DNA of 64,000 nucleotides from DATBGZ01 sp036557785 (GTDB lineage Bacteria; Actinomycetota; Actinomycetes; Mycobacteriales; Micromonosporaceae), in assembly GCA_036557785.1 (NCBI GenBank), contig DATBGZ010000043.1, forward strand, positions 1-64,000, in the 5' to 3' direction. This document shows positions 26,520 through 35,266 of the stretch, piece after piece; the first letter of the stretch is position 1, and each line of letters opens with the position of its first letter. The position numbers and the translations under genes are program-made. The notes below the pieces were generated by a model that had not been told where the DNA came from, ran no database searches, and worked only from the letters and a program-made list of their open reading frames with translations.

Positions 26520-26591
26520 AGCACCCGGCTGGGCACACATGTACCTCTGTCGAGGCGTGCGGGGCGGGGCCGGCGGCCGTAGTCTGGATCG

Positions 26592-28184
26592 GTGCTGGTG
26601 CCGCGGTCGGGGTCGCGGCGGGCGACGGAGCTCGCGGTCGCGCTCGTCGCCACGATGCTCGTCGCCGGGGTGGCCTTCGGGTTCAGCCTCGGCCGGACCG
26701 CGCCCAACCAGCCGGCCGCCGAGGACGATCTGTCCTGGGTCCCGGACCGCGGCGACGCCCTGCAGGTCAACCCTGGCACGGGCCACATCGAGAACCGGCT
26801 CCCGGTGGCCGACCCCGGCACCGGCTTCACCCTGGCCCAACGCGACGGACTGCTCATCGTCCTCGACGGCGACGGCATCCTCGCGGTCATCGACGAGGCC
26901 ACGCTGGGGGTCGGCGGCCACTACGCGGCCGGCGATACGGCCAAGGTCCTGCTGGATCCCACGCACCTGTTCGTGGTCGACCTCAGTGCCGGCACGATCA
27001 CCCGGCTCGACCCCACCACCGCCGCAGTCCTCGACGCCTGGAGCGCTGGCCTGCCACTGGCGGATGCCGCCGTCGACGGCACCGGCACGCTCTACGCCCT
27101 GGGCATCGACGGGAGGCTGCACCGTCTGGTGTGGACAGACGCGGGAGCCACCACGTCCGCGGCGCCGGTCACCGTCGACGGTGCCGGTCCCGGCTCCGTG
27201 CTGGTCGCCCACAACTCCGGCGTCACCATCCTCAATCCGGGCAACAGCACGGCCGTACGGGTCGGCAGCGTCGAGGACGCCACCCTGACCGTCCCCGGTC
27301 TGGCCGGCACGATCCTGGCCCCGGAACGTGCACCGCTCGACCTCGTTCCGGTCACCGTCGACGGCACCCCGAGGGTCATCCTCGTCGCGGGCACGACCGT
27401 CATGTCCGTGGACGTCTCCGCCTTCGGCTGTGCGAAGCCCGGCCAGCCGGCGGTCCACGCCGGCCACATCTACCTGCCGTGCGCCGGGACCGGTCATATC
27501 GTCGTCCTCGACGGTGCCGGCAACCATGCCGGCGGCGACCTCAGCCTGGGCGACTCGGGCACCGCTGTGATCACGCTGGACGGCGGCCGCCTCTACGCGA
27601 TCCTGCCCGGCGCTGAGGCGGGCGTGGTCGTCAACCCCGACCTCAGCACGGTCGCGATGACATTCGGAACCACGGCAGCCATCTCATCCACGGTGGGGAG
27701 CACGGCGCCCGTGCCCGGCGCCACCGCGGGCCCGACCACCGGTACCGGCAAGGGCGGCGGCAGCGGTACGGGCGGCGGGACGACCAGCACCGGTGGTGGC
27801 ACGACGAAGACGACGCCACCGGGTCCCGGCGCGAGGGACACCGTGCCGATGACGCTCGGCACGGCGCAGGGCAGCGACACCTCGCAGTGTGGTGTCTCGG
27901 CGCCATTCCCGCAGTGCGTCATCATCTACGGTTACTACATCCTGACCGTCACCCCGCCCGGGAACTGGCACGGCTTCACCGGCACCTGCGAGCTGCACGA
28001 CACCGGCGGCATCAGCGGCGGCGACACCCCCGTCCCGTGCGACGCGTCCAGCCAGCACGTTGTCGGCACCGGCGATGGACGCACCCACACGTTCACGGTG
28101 ACCGCCTGCCAGGGCAGCGACTGCGTCACGTCGAAGCCGGTCCAGTACCGGCTCGACGTGCTGCCCTCCGGCCCCAGCCCCTGA
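26592..28184 (+). CDS. Membrane-anchored extracellular protein with propeller-like and Ig/Fn3-like regions
   Basis: A 530-aa protein of unknown role. One N-terminal membrane span (about residues 13-33) is followed by repeated short segments of a beta-propeller kind (ALQVNPGTGHIENRLPVADP, LLIVLDGDGILAVIDEATLG, VVDLSAGTITRLDPTTAAVL). A Gly/Thr/Ser-rich linker at about residues 375-415 leads to a Cys-containing C-terminal domain of about 110 residues (QCGVSAPFPQC, CELHD, CQGSDC) resembling Ig/Fn3 modules. It begins at GTG 26592. It is not functionally tied to the surrounding catabolic genes and ends shortly before the convergent dehydrogenase. Confidence 0.7.
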   Translation: MLVPRSGSRRATELAVALVATMLVAGVAFGFSLGRTAPNQPAAEDDLSWVPDRGDALQVNPGTGHIENRLPVADPGTGFTLAQRDGLLIVLDGDGILAVIDEATLGVGGHYAAGDTAKVLLDPTHLFVVDLSAGTITRLDPTTAAVLDAWSAGLPLADAAVDGTGTLYALGIDGRLHRLVWTDAGATTSAAPVTVDGAGPGSVLVAHNSGVTILNPGNSTAVRVGSVEDATLTVPGLAGTILAPERAPLDLVPVTVDGTPRVILVAGTTVMSVDVSAFGCAKPGQPAVHAGHIYLPCAGTGHIVVLDGAGNHAGGDLSLGDSGTAVITLDGGRLYAILPGAEAGVVVNPDLSTVAMTFGTTAAISSTVGSTAPVPGATAGPTTGTGKGGGSGTGGGTTSTGGGTTKTTPPGPGARDTVPMTLGTAQGSDTSQCGVSAPFPQCVIIYGYYILTVTPPGNWHGFTGTCELHDTGGISGGDTPVPCDASSQHVVGTGDGRTHTFTVTACQGSDCVTSKPVQYRLDVLPSGPSP

Positions 28185-28214
28185 GGGAAGTCCACTGTAG
28201 ACTGCGCGGGAGCG

Positions 28215-29336
28215 TCACTCGTGGATGATGACGCCGCGGATGAGTTTGCCGTCGTTGAGATCCTGGTAGCCCTGGTTGATCTCGTCGAGGCGGTACCGGT
28301 GGGTGATGAGCTCGTCCAGCATGAGCTGGCCCTCGCGGTAGAGCCGCAGCAGCCGCGGGATGTCGTAGAGCGGGTTGCACATGCCGAAGATGTGGCCCTG
28401 GATCCGCCGCTGCCAGCCGACCACCGCCCCGTTCGCGGCGAGCTGGATCTGGTTGTCCCCGCTGCGTCCCACCGACGTGATCGTGACCTGACCGCCCTTG
28501 CCCACGATCGCCGCTGCCTGCGTGACGACGGAGGACTCGAGCCGGCCGATCGTGCAGATGGCATGGTCGGCCAACTGTCCCCGGGTCAGGTCGACGACGG
28601 TCTCCTGTGCCGCGTCGGCGTCGGCGAAGACGTGCGTCGCGCCGAACTTCAGGGCGGTGTCCCGCTTGAACTCCACGGGGTCGACGACGATGACGTGCCT
28701 CGCGCCCGCGTAGCGTGCGCCCTGCACCGCGTTCGTGCCGACGCCGCCGGCACCGAAGATGACGACCGTGTCGCCCGGCCGTACGCCGGCCGCGTAGACC
28801 GCGGTGCCCCATCCGGTCGGCACGCCGCACCCGACCAGCGCGGCGACGTCGAAGGGGATATCTTTGTCGATCTTTACGCAGGATTCCTGCGCGACCACGG
28901 CCCGCTGCGCGAACGTGCCGAGCATGCACATCCCGCCGAGGTCCTCGCCCGCGTCGTCGTGGAACCGGAACCCGCCGCCCTTGAGCTGCCCGGTCAGCAT
29001 CTGGGCCCCGAAGTTGCACAGGTTCTGCCGCCCGGTGGCGCAGTACCGGCACGTCCCGCAGACGGGGATGAAGGAACAGACCACGTGATCGCCCACCTGG
29101 ACCCGGGTGACCGTATCGCCGACCGCCTCGACCACGCCCGCGCCTTCGTGACCGCCGACCATCGGTAGCCGGACCACGCTGTCGCCGGTGCGGACATGCT
29201 CGTCCGAGTGGCACATCCCGGCCGCGCCGAACCTGATCCGCACCTCGCCGGGGCCTGGCTCGTCCAGGGTGAGCTCCGTGATCTCCCAGTCGCCGGGGGT
29301 ACGCAGGATCGCTGCCCGTGTCCTCATGGCTGTCAT
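28215..29336 (-). CDS. NDMA-dependent (mycofactocin-type) zinc alcohol dehydrogenase, copy 3
   Basis: A 373-aa member of the same class. GMCHSDEH and GGHEGAGVVE give the catalytic zinc, CGTCRYCATGRQNLC the structural zinc, and GAGGVGTNAVQGARYAG the cofactor site. The class segment is altered to AQMLTGQLKGGGFRFHDDAG, so its substrate range may differ from copies 1 and 2. ATG at 29336 follows GGGAAGG; ATG at 29327 is possible. It lies 23 bp downstream of copy 4 and is probably co-transcribed with it. Confidence 0.9.
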   Translation of the reverse strand: MTAMRTRAAILRTPGDWEITELTLDEPGPGEVRIRFGAAGMCHSDEHVRTGDSVVRLPMVGGHEGAGVVEAVGDTVTRVQVGDHVVCSFIPVCGTCRYCATGRQNLCNFGAQMLTGQLKGGGFRFHDDAGEDLGGMCMLGTFAQRAVVAQESCVKIDKDIPFDVAALVGCGVPTGWGTAVYAAGVRPGDTVVIFGAGGVGTNAVQGARYAGARHVIVVDPVEFKRDTALKFGATHVFADADAAQETVVDLTRGQLADHAICTIGRLESSVVTQAAAIVGKGGQVTITSVGRSGDNQIQLAANGAVVGWQRRIQGHIFGMCNPLYDIPRLLRLYREGQLMLDELITHRYRLDEINQGYQDLNDGKLIRGVIIHE

Positions 29337-29359
29337 GCCTTCCCGGAGCCGTCGATGCC

Positions 29360-30472
29360 TCAGGTGTAGCGGATCAAGCCGCGGACGTTGCGGTGCGCGC
29401 GCATGTCCTCGTACCCCTGGTTGATCTGGTCGAGGGTGTAGGTCCGGGTGACGAGCTCGTCGAGGAGCAGGTCGCCCTGCTTGTACAGTTCCAGCAGTTT
29501 AGGTACGTCGAAGCGCGGGTTGGCGTTGCCGAACAGCGCGCCCTGGATGCGCTTCTGGAACGCCGTGATCTCGAACAGCGGCACGGCCGTCTGGCTCGGC
29601 ACCACGGAGCCGAGCGAGGTCAGCGCCACGGTCCCGGCCTTCCCGACGACGGAGAGCGCGTCCACGAGGATCTCCCCGGTCACCACGCCGACGGTGACCA
29701 ACGCCGAGTTCGCCATCTGGCCCCGGGTGAGGTCCGGCAACGCCTCCCGGGCCTGCGCGGCTGAGGCGAACGTGTGGGTGGCACCGAAGCGCTTGGCCTG
29801 CTCCCGGTTGAACTCCGCGGGATCCACGGCGAGGATCTTGGTAGCTCCCGCGATGCGCGCGCCCTGGATCGCGTTGGCGCCGATGCCGCCGATGCCCAGC
29901 ACCACCACCGTGTCGCCGGGCTTGACCCCGGCGCCGTAGACGGCGGTGCCCCACCCGGTGGTCACGCCGCACCCGACGAGCGCCGCCTTGTCCAGTGGGA
30001 TGTCGTTCTTGATCTTGATGACCGAGCTCTCCCGGACCGTGGTGTAGGGCGAGAACGTGCCGATCAGGCACATCAGCCGCGCGTCGTGCCCGCGCACGTG
30101 GTGGCGGGCGGTGCCGTCGCGCTGCAGCCCCACCGCGACATCCGCGCCCTCGTCGCAGAGGTTCTGGTGCCCGTTGGCGCACCAGGAACACCGGCCACAG
30201 GCGGGGACCCAGCTCAGCACGACGTGGTCACCCTCGCCGACGGTGGTGACGTTGTGTCCGACCTTCTCGACGATGCCGGCACCCTCGTGCCCGCCGATCA
30301 CCGGGTAGCCCGCGAACGGCAGGTCCCCGACGCGTACGTGCTCGTCGGAGTGGCACAGACCGGAGGCGGTCAGGCGTACCAGCACCTCGCCCTCGTGCGG
30401 GTCGTCCAGGTCGAGCTCCTCGATCCGCCAGTCCTGGCCGACCTCCCACAACACCGCGGCCTGGGTCTTCAT
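29360..30472 (-). CDS. NDMA-dependent (mycofactocin-type) zinc alcohol dehydrogenase, copy 4
   Basis: A 370-aa enzyme, the most divergent of the four. GLCHSDEH and GGHEGAGIVE, CGRCSWCANGHQNLC, and the cofactor loop GIGGIGANAIQGARIAG are present. The usual FRFHDD segment is replaced by ARHHVRGHDARLMCLIGTFS. ATG at 30472 has GAGGAGG at a good distance; the upstream GTG at 30496 is ignored. It is divergent from the NifU-like/FAD/dehydratase operon, sharing a 239-bp control region with it. Confidence 0.88.
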   Translation of the reverse strand: MKTQAAVLWEVGQDWRIEELDLDDPHEGEVLVRLTASGLCHSDEHVRVGDLPFAGYPVIGGHEGAGIVEKVGHNVTTVGEGDHVVLSWVPACGRCSWCANGHQNLCDEGADVAVGLQRDGTARHHVRGHDARLMCLIGTFSPYTTVRESSVIKIKNDIPLDKAALVGCGVTTGWGTAVYGAGVKPGDTVVVLGIGGIGANAIQGARIAGATKILAVDPAEFNREQAKRFGATHTFASAAQAREALPDLTRGQMANSALVTVGVVTGEILVDALSVVGKAGTVALTSLGSVVPSQTAVPLFEITAFQKRIQGALFGNANPRFDVPKLLELYKQGDLLLDELVTRTYTLDQINQGYEDMRAHRNVRGLIRYT

Positions 30473-30661
30473 GGATACCTCCTCGCTGCCGTCCACCGCC
30501 CGGGCGCGACCGGGTTGCTTGAGTCTAGGGACGGTTGCCGACGGCCGCAGAGATCCGATGATTCAGTTGCGTCAAATGTCGTAGCCGCGCTGGCCGGATC
30601 CGCTCGCTCACCGCTCCGACCAGGGCGCGGGGAACGCGAATTCCCGCCGATTCCGTAGCGA

Positions 30662-30675
30662 CGATTGTGCACAAT
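30662..30675. promoter_or_regulatory. Perfect 14-bp palindrome, candidate operator
   Basis: GATTGTGCACAATC is a perfect palindrome 36 bp before the ATG of the NifU-like gene, inside the divergent promoter region. Related half-sites GATTGT...ACA occur before gntR2 and before the importer operon. A regulator binding here would control both the dehydrogenase pair and the NifU/FAD/IlvD operon. Which regulator binds is not shown. Confidence 0.5.
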
Positions 30676-30711
30676 CTTGTCGGCCAGATGCGGGCGTGCT
30701 TTGCTGGGCAG

Positions 30712-30972
30712 ATGGCCACCGAACCGGAAGCCGCTGGGACAGCCGTGATCGACGCGGCACTGCGGCCCATGCGCGTCACGCTGGAAGCCGACGGGTACCT
30801 GCTCGAGTGGGCCGTCGAGGAGGAGAACCAGATCGGGATCCGGGTGGTGGCGGGCGCCGACGCCTGTGAGGACTGCCTGGTCCCACCCGACATCATGCGG
30901 GCCATCTTCGCCAAGGCGCTCGGCGAGACCGGCTACACCGTCGGAAGCATCACTCTTCCCGTCGAGTCGTGA
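30712..30972 (+). CDS. Small CxxC protein resembling a NifU-type domain
   Basis: An 86-aa protein. LRPMRVTLEADGYLLEWAVE then VAGADACEDCLVPPDIM recall the layout of NifU C-terminal domains (L-RP-L-xDG then a CxxC), which can hold a 2Fe-2S or 4Fe-4S cluster. The family assignment is tentative. ATG at 30712 is used; a GTG at 30667 inside the palindrome would be longer. It overlaps the FAD oxidoreductase gene by four bases and precedes an iron-sulfur dehydratase, so a role in cluster delivery or as a small subunit is a fair inference. Confidence 0.6.
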   Translation: MATEPEAAGTAVIDAALRPMRVTLEADGYLLEWAVEEENQIGIRVVAGADACEDCLVPPDIMRAIFAKALGETGYTVGSITLPVES

Positions 30973-32333
30973 CCGGTCGTCGCCGCACCAACCCGCGCAC
31001 GCTCGGGGAGCGGAGCCGGCGGACACCGATCTACGGCGAGTTCGATGTGGTCGTGGTCGGGGGCGGACCCGCGGGACTGATGGCGGCCGCGGCCGCTGCG
31101 CGCACGGGCCGCTCGACGCTCCTGCTGGAGCGCTACGGGTTCCTCGGTGGTGCCGGCACCGCTGGTGGGCTGTCCACGTTCTGCGGTCTGCACGCCAAGG
31201 TGCACTCCGAGCATCGCCAGGTCGTCCACGGGCTCGCCGACGAGCTGCTCGACCGGCTGACGAAGCTGGACGGGCTCGCCAAGCCGCACCTGACCATCAA
31301 CGACGGCATCACGGCGCAGGCGTTCGATATCTCGATGTACAAGATAGCCGCGGACGAGCTTGTCCTCGGCAGCGGGGCGAGGATCCTGTTCCACGCGCTG
31401 GCCGTCGGTGCGGTGATGGCCGACGAGAGCACCATCGACGCGGTCCTCATCGAGTCCAAATCCGGGCGAGCCGCGGTGCGCGGTCGGATCTTCGTCGACG
31501 CCTCCGGCGATGGCGACCTCGCCGCCTGGTCCGGCGTCGGGTACGAGAAGGCGCAACCGCTGCTCTATCCGTCGCTGATGTTCCGGATCAACGGGGTCGA
31601 CGTGGCGGCCGCCGGGGACGCGCCCTGGCGCAGCGTCGAGCGGCTGATGACCGAGGCGGAACAGGCCGGCACTCACCAGTTCCCGCGCAAGAAGCCGATC
31701 GTGCGTCCGCAGCGCAACCCGCTGGAGTGGCGGGCCAACCTCACCCAGTTGAGCAATCCCGACGGCAGCCCGGTCGACGGGACCGACGTTGAGCAACTGA
31801 CCCACGGTGAGGTGACGGGTCGGCGGCAGGTGCTCGACGCGTTCGGATTCATCCGCGACCGCACGCCCGGGTTCGCCGCGTCCTACATCGTCGACCTCGC
31901 GCCGCAGATCGGCATCCGCGAGACGAGGCGGATCATCGGGCGCTACCGGCTCACCGAGGACGACGTGCTCGACTGCGCGGACTTCGACGACACGATCGGC
32001 GTCAACGGCTGGCCCGTGGAGTCGCATGTCGCCGGCACCGTCGAGTTCCGCTGGCAGCGCCATCCGCGAGGCTTCAACCAGTTGCCGTTCCGCATGATCG
32101 TGCCCGACGGGGTGGCGAACCTCTACGTCATCGGTCGATGCGCGTCAATGACCCACGGTGGCCAGTCCTCGGCCCGGGTCACCGGCCCGTGCTTCGCGAT
32201 GGGCGAGACGGCCGGCACCGCGGCCGACCTCGCGCTCGCCGGCGACGGCCCGGTCGACGCGGGGGCGATCGACATCGGCACGCTGCAGCGCCGACTCGAG
32301 CAGGGCGGCGCCTACCTGGGTCGGGAGGCCTGA
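30969..32333 (+). CDS. FAD-dependent oxidoreductase (FAD_oxidored type)
   Basis: A 454-aa flavoprotein. The dinucleotide-binding motif VVVVGGGPAGLMAAAAAART lies near residue 27, GGAGTAGGLSTFCGL follows, DASGDGDLA marks the second FAD motif, and a late GRCASMTHGGQSSARVTGPC leads to a C-terminal helix. The pattern fits the FAD_oxidored/HdrA-like family; the STFCG Cys may be functional. GTG start overlaps the NifU-like stop (GTGA), and its own stop overlaps the dehydratase ATG by one base. Likely oxidises or reduces a pathway intermediate. Confidence 0.85.
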   Translation: MTGRRRTNPRTLGERSRRTPIYGEFDVVVVGGGPAGLMAAAAAARTGRSTLLLERYGFLGGAGTAGGLSTFCGLHAKVHSEHRQVVHGLADELLDRLTKLDGLAKPHLTINDGITAQAFDISMYKIAADELVLGSGARILFHALAVGAVMADESTIDAVLIESKSGRAAVRGRIFVDASGDGDLAAWSGVGYEKAQPLLYPSLMFRINGVDVAAAGDAPWRSVERLMTEAEQAGTHQFPRKKPIVRPQRNPLEWRANLTQLSNPDGSPVDGTDVEQLTHGEVTGRRQVLDAFGFIRDRTPGFAASYIVDLAPQIGIRETRRIIGRYRLTEDDVLDCADFDDTIGVNGWPVESHVAGTVEFRWQRHPRGFNQLPFRMIVPDGVANLYVIGRCASMTHGGQSSARVTGPCFAMGETAGTAADLALAGDGPVDAGAIDIGTLQRRLEQGGAYLGREA

Positions 32334-33997
32334 TGCTGCGCAGCAACTTCGAGCCCGGTACGACGCCCTGGGCGATGCGCCGAGCACAGTGGAGCGCGCT
32401 CGGGCTCGCCGAGGAGGATCTGACCAAGCCGAAGATCGCGATCGTGAACAGCTCGTCCGGACTCGCGAGCTGCTTCAGCCATCTCGACGACATCGTGGGC
32501 CCGCTCAAGGCCGCGATCCGCGCGGCGGGGGGCATCGCGTTCGAGGTCCGTACGGCTGCTCCCAGCGACGTCATCACCAGCGCCGGCGCGGCCGGGCGGT
32601 ACATCCTGCCCAGCCGTGACCTGATCGTCGCCGACATCGAGGTCGCGGTCGAGGGAGCGCTGCTCGACGGCATGGTCTGCCTGTCGTCGTGCGACAAGAC
32701 GACGCCCGCGCACCTGATGGCCGCGGGTCGGCTGAACATCCCGACCATCGTGATCGCCTGTGGCTACCAGCCCTCGGGCCGGTACCGGGGTGAGCACATC
32801 GACTTCGAGGACGTCTTCGCCTACGCCGGCCATGTCGTCACGGGCCGGCTGACGGTTGAGGAGCTCGCGCAGATGAGCGCCTGCGCCATCACGGGGCCGG
32901 GTGTCTGCACGGGCATGGGGACCGCCAACTCCATGCACATCGCCGCCGAGGCACTGGGCATGGCCCTGCCCGGCAGCACGCCCGTGCTCGCGAACGGCCC
33001 CGGCATGTGGGAGACCGTGGCCCGGGCCGGTGCACGGATCGTCGCCATGGTCGCCGAGGACCTGCGCCCACGCGACATCATGACGCCCCAGTCGCTGCGC
33101 AACGCGGTCGTCGCGACCCTCGCGGTCGCCGGCTCGGTGAACCTGCTCAAGCACCTGCAGGCGATCGCGGTCGAGGCGGGCTGCGACGCCGACATCTACG
33201 CGGCCTTTGAGGAGTTGGCGCCGGTCGTGCCCCTGCTGTCGGCGGTGAAGCCGAACGGTTCGCGACGCATCGACGAGTTCGAGACGGCCGGAGGCACGCG
33301 GGCCCTGCTGCACCAGTTGCGGTCATTGCTGGACCTCGATCAGCGTACGGTGGCCGGCACCAGCCTTCGCGAGGAGATCGAGGACGTTGAGGTGGCCGAC
33401 CGCGACGTCATCCGACCGGTCGACGACCCACTGGCCCGCCATCCGGCCATCGTCCTGCTCCGCGGTTCGCTCGCGCCCGAGGGCGCCGTCGTCAAGCGCA
33501 CTGTCGCCGACGATGGCCTGCGTCGCTTCGCCGGCCCGGCCAAGGTGTTCACCTCGCGGCAGGAGGCGTTGGACGGCATCCGGGCCGGGCAGGTGCAGGC
33601 GGGCCAGGTGGTGGTGCTCACCGGGCTCGGCCTGCGCGGCGCCCCGGGCATGGGATTGACCTCGGCGGTGGTCTTCGCCATCGACGGTGCGGGGCTCAGC
33701 GAGCAGGTGGCCGTGGTGACCGACGGGCAGATGTCGGGGCTGGTGAACAAGGGGCTCACGGTCGCCGAGGTGAGCCCGGAGGGGGCTCTCGGCGGTCCCC
33801 TGGGCCTGGTGCGCGACGGTGACCTCATCCGGGTGGACGTCGATGCCCGCACGATCGACCTCGACGTGTCCGAGGACGAGTTGACACAGCGCCGCTCGCA
33901 GCTACCACCGGTGACCGCGCCGGCCGGATGCGGATGGTTGTCGGTCTATGCCCGAACCGTACGGCCGCTCACCGAGGGCGCGACGCTGGCCGGCTGA
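32333..33997 (+). CDS. IlvD/Edd family iron-sulfur dehydratase
   Basis: A 554-aa dehydratase. The three cluster-binding Cys regions are present: GLASCFSHL near residue 45, SSCDKTTPAHLMAAGRLN near 115 and GPGVCTGMGTANSM near 190. Also GAPGMGLTS and TDGQMSGLVNKG near the C-terminus. The family dehydrates dihydroxy acids or sugar acids to 2-keto acids. ATG at 32333 follows GGAGG by five bases. Set in a catabolic operon rather than near other ilv genes, it more likely acts on a sugar-acid-like or hydroxy-acid intermediate than in valine synthesis. Confidence 0.88.
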   Translation: MLRSNFEPGTTPWAMRRAQWSALGLAEEDLTKPKIAIVNSSSGLASCFSHLDDIVGPLKAAIRAAGGIAFEVRTAAPSDVITSAGAAGRYILPSRDLIVADIEVAVEGALLDGMVCLSSCDKTTPAHLMAAGRLNIPTIVIACGYQPSGRYRGEHIDFEDVFAYAGHVVTGRLTVEELAQMSACAITGPGVCTGMGTANSMHIAAEALGMALPGSTPVLANGPGMWETVARAGARIVAMVAEDLRPRDIMTPQSLRNAVVATLAVAGSVNLLKHLQAIAVEAGCDADIYAAFEELAPVVPLLSAVKPNGSRRIDEFETAGGTRALLHQLRSLLDLDQRTVAGTSLREEIEDVEVADRDVIRPVDDPLARHPAIVLLRGSLAPEGAVVKRTVADDGLRRFAGPAKVFTSRQEALDGIRAGQVQAGQVVVLTGLGLRGAPGMGLTSAVVFAIDGAGLSEQVAVVTDGQMSGLVNKGLTVAEVSPEGALGGPLGLVRDGDLIRVDVDARTIDLDVSEDELTQRRSQLPPVTAPAGCGWLSVYARTVRPLTEGATLAG

Positions 33998-34020
33998 GCG
34001 GGGCGGCCGAACCGTACGGG

Positions 34021-34908
34021 TCAGGACAGCCCGAGCAGCCGGGCCGCGTTGTTCTTGAACAGGCCCGGCTTGATCTCGTCCCGGATCGACGTCTTGGCCA
34101 GGTCGTCCATCCAGCGCTCCGGCGTCAGCACCGGAAAGTCCGTACCGAAGAGCACCTTCTCCTTGAGCAGAGTGTTCGCGTACTGCACGAGCAGCGGCGG
34201 GAAGTACTTCGGCGACCAGCCAGACAGGTCGATGTATACCTGTGGCTTATGCAGGGCCACCGAGAGCGCCTCCTCCTGCCACGGGAACGACGGGTGTGCC
34301 AGCACGATCGGCATCTCCGGGAAGTCCACCGCGACGTCGTCGAGGTGCATGGGATTGGCGTAGTGGAGCCGGATGCCGCCGCCGCCGCGCTGGCCCGATC
34401 CGACGCCGGTCTGTCCGGTGTGGAACAGGGCCGGCAGGCCGGCCGCCTCGATGACCTCGTAGAGCGGGTAGGCGAGTCGGTCGTTGGGCAGGAACTCCTG
34501 CGCGCTCGGGTGGAACTTGAACCCCCGTACGCCGAGCTCGATCAGGCGCTTCGCCTCGGCGACGCCCTCGGCTGCCCGTCTGGGGTCGATGCTGGCGAAC
34601 GGGATGATGACGTCCGCGTGCACCGCGGCCCGTTCGATGACCTCCTCGTTCGTCGGCCGGGCCGGATCGTCGGGCTGGCCCATGACGTCGACCATGAAGG
34701 CCACCGCCGCCATCGTGCGCTGCCGGTAGTACGCGGCCAGGTCGTCGATCGTGTAGCTGACCGCCTCGGTCTTGAAGTAGCCGGCCAGGGCGGTGAGCTC
34801 CTCGCCCGCGTCGGCTGCCGGCGCGTTGACCGATCGGTGGACGTGGGTGTGGACGTCGATCGCAACGAGTCGATCCAGATCGATGCGTTGCGCGGGCGGC
34901 TCGGTCAC
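34021..34908 (-). CDS. Amidohydrolase (amidohydro-rel_2 family)
   Basis: A 295-aa metal-dependent TIM-barrel protein. Metal ligands lie in IDVHTHVHR (HxH), FHTGQTGVG, VLAHPSFPW and FGTDFPV. GVRGFKFHPSAQEF carries a conserved Lys. The closest general kin are dihydroxybenzoate-type decarboxylases and hydrolases of aromatic catabolism. The GTG at 34908 has GAAGG upstream. It is convergent with the dehydratase operon and stands alone. It is only distantly similar to the amidohydrolase at 11525. Confidence 0.82.
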   Translation of the reverse strand: MTEPPAQRIDLDRLVAIDVHTHVHRSVNAPAADAGEELTALAGYFKTEAVSYTIDDLAAYYRQRTMAAVAFMVDVMGQPDDPARPTNEEVIERAAVHADVIIPFASIDPRRAAEGVAEAKRLIELGVRGFKFHPSAQEFLPNDRLAYPLYEVIEAAGLPALFHTGQTGVGSGQRGGGGIRLHYANPMHLDDVAVDFPEMPIVLAHPSFPWQEEALSVALHKPQVYIDLSGWSPKYFPPLLVQYANTLLKEKVLFGTDFPVLTPERWMDDLAKTSIRDEIKPGLFKNNAARLLGLS

Positions 34909-34999
34909 GGCGTTGTCCTTCGGCGATGGCGCGGTACGGTCAGTTGCAGACTTTCATGCCGACAGGATCGTTGACAACGCCCGGCGCCGGGTGCGCCGG

Positions 35000-35251
35000 T
35001 CACGCGCTGGTGCTTGTCTCGGCGCGTTGGGTTCGCCGGGCGAGCCGGCGCCGCACCCACCAGCCGATCAGTACCGCCGAGATGATGCCGGGTCCGCAGT
35101 GGACGGCCATGACGCCGGCGAGGCTCGGCCCACCCCAGTCGAGGCGGTACGAGTCGGGATTACCGTAGTCGATCAAGAAGACCTCGGCGACCGCGCGCAC
35201 GATGAGGTACAGCCCGAGAAGGAACGCGACGACGAATCCGACCCTGCGCAT
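35000..35251 (-). CDS. Small two-span membrane protein
   Basis: An 83-aa protein with two predicted membrane helices (VGFVVAFLLGLYLIVRAVAE and a second around residues 48-65) and a basic C-terminal tail of Arg residues. It starts 15 bp after the response regulator gene in the same direction. No family is recognised. It may be part of the signalling operon or an unrelated small membrane protein. Confidence 0.6.
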   Translation of the reverse strand: MRRVGFVVAFLLGLYLIVRAVAEVFLIDYGNPDSYRLDWGGPSLAGVMAVHCGPGIISAVLIGWWVRRRLARRTQRAETSTSA

Positions 35252-35266
35252 GGCACCATCCCAACG

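Noticed and set aside
28186..28205. Partial palindrome AGTCCACTGTAGACT and its lookalike near 372-386
   Set aside because: The sites are imperfect and one lies between convergent gene ends, so an operator role is not supported.
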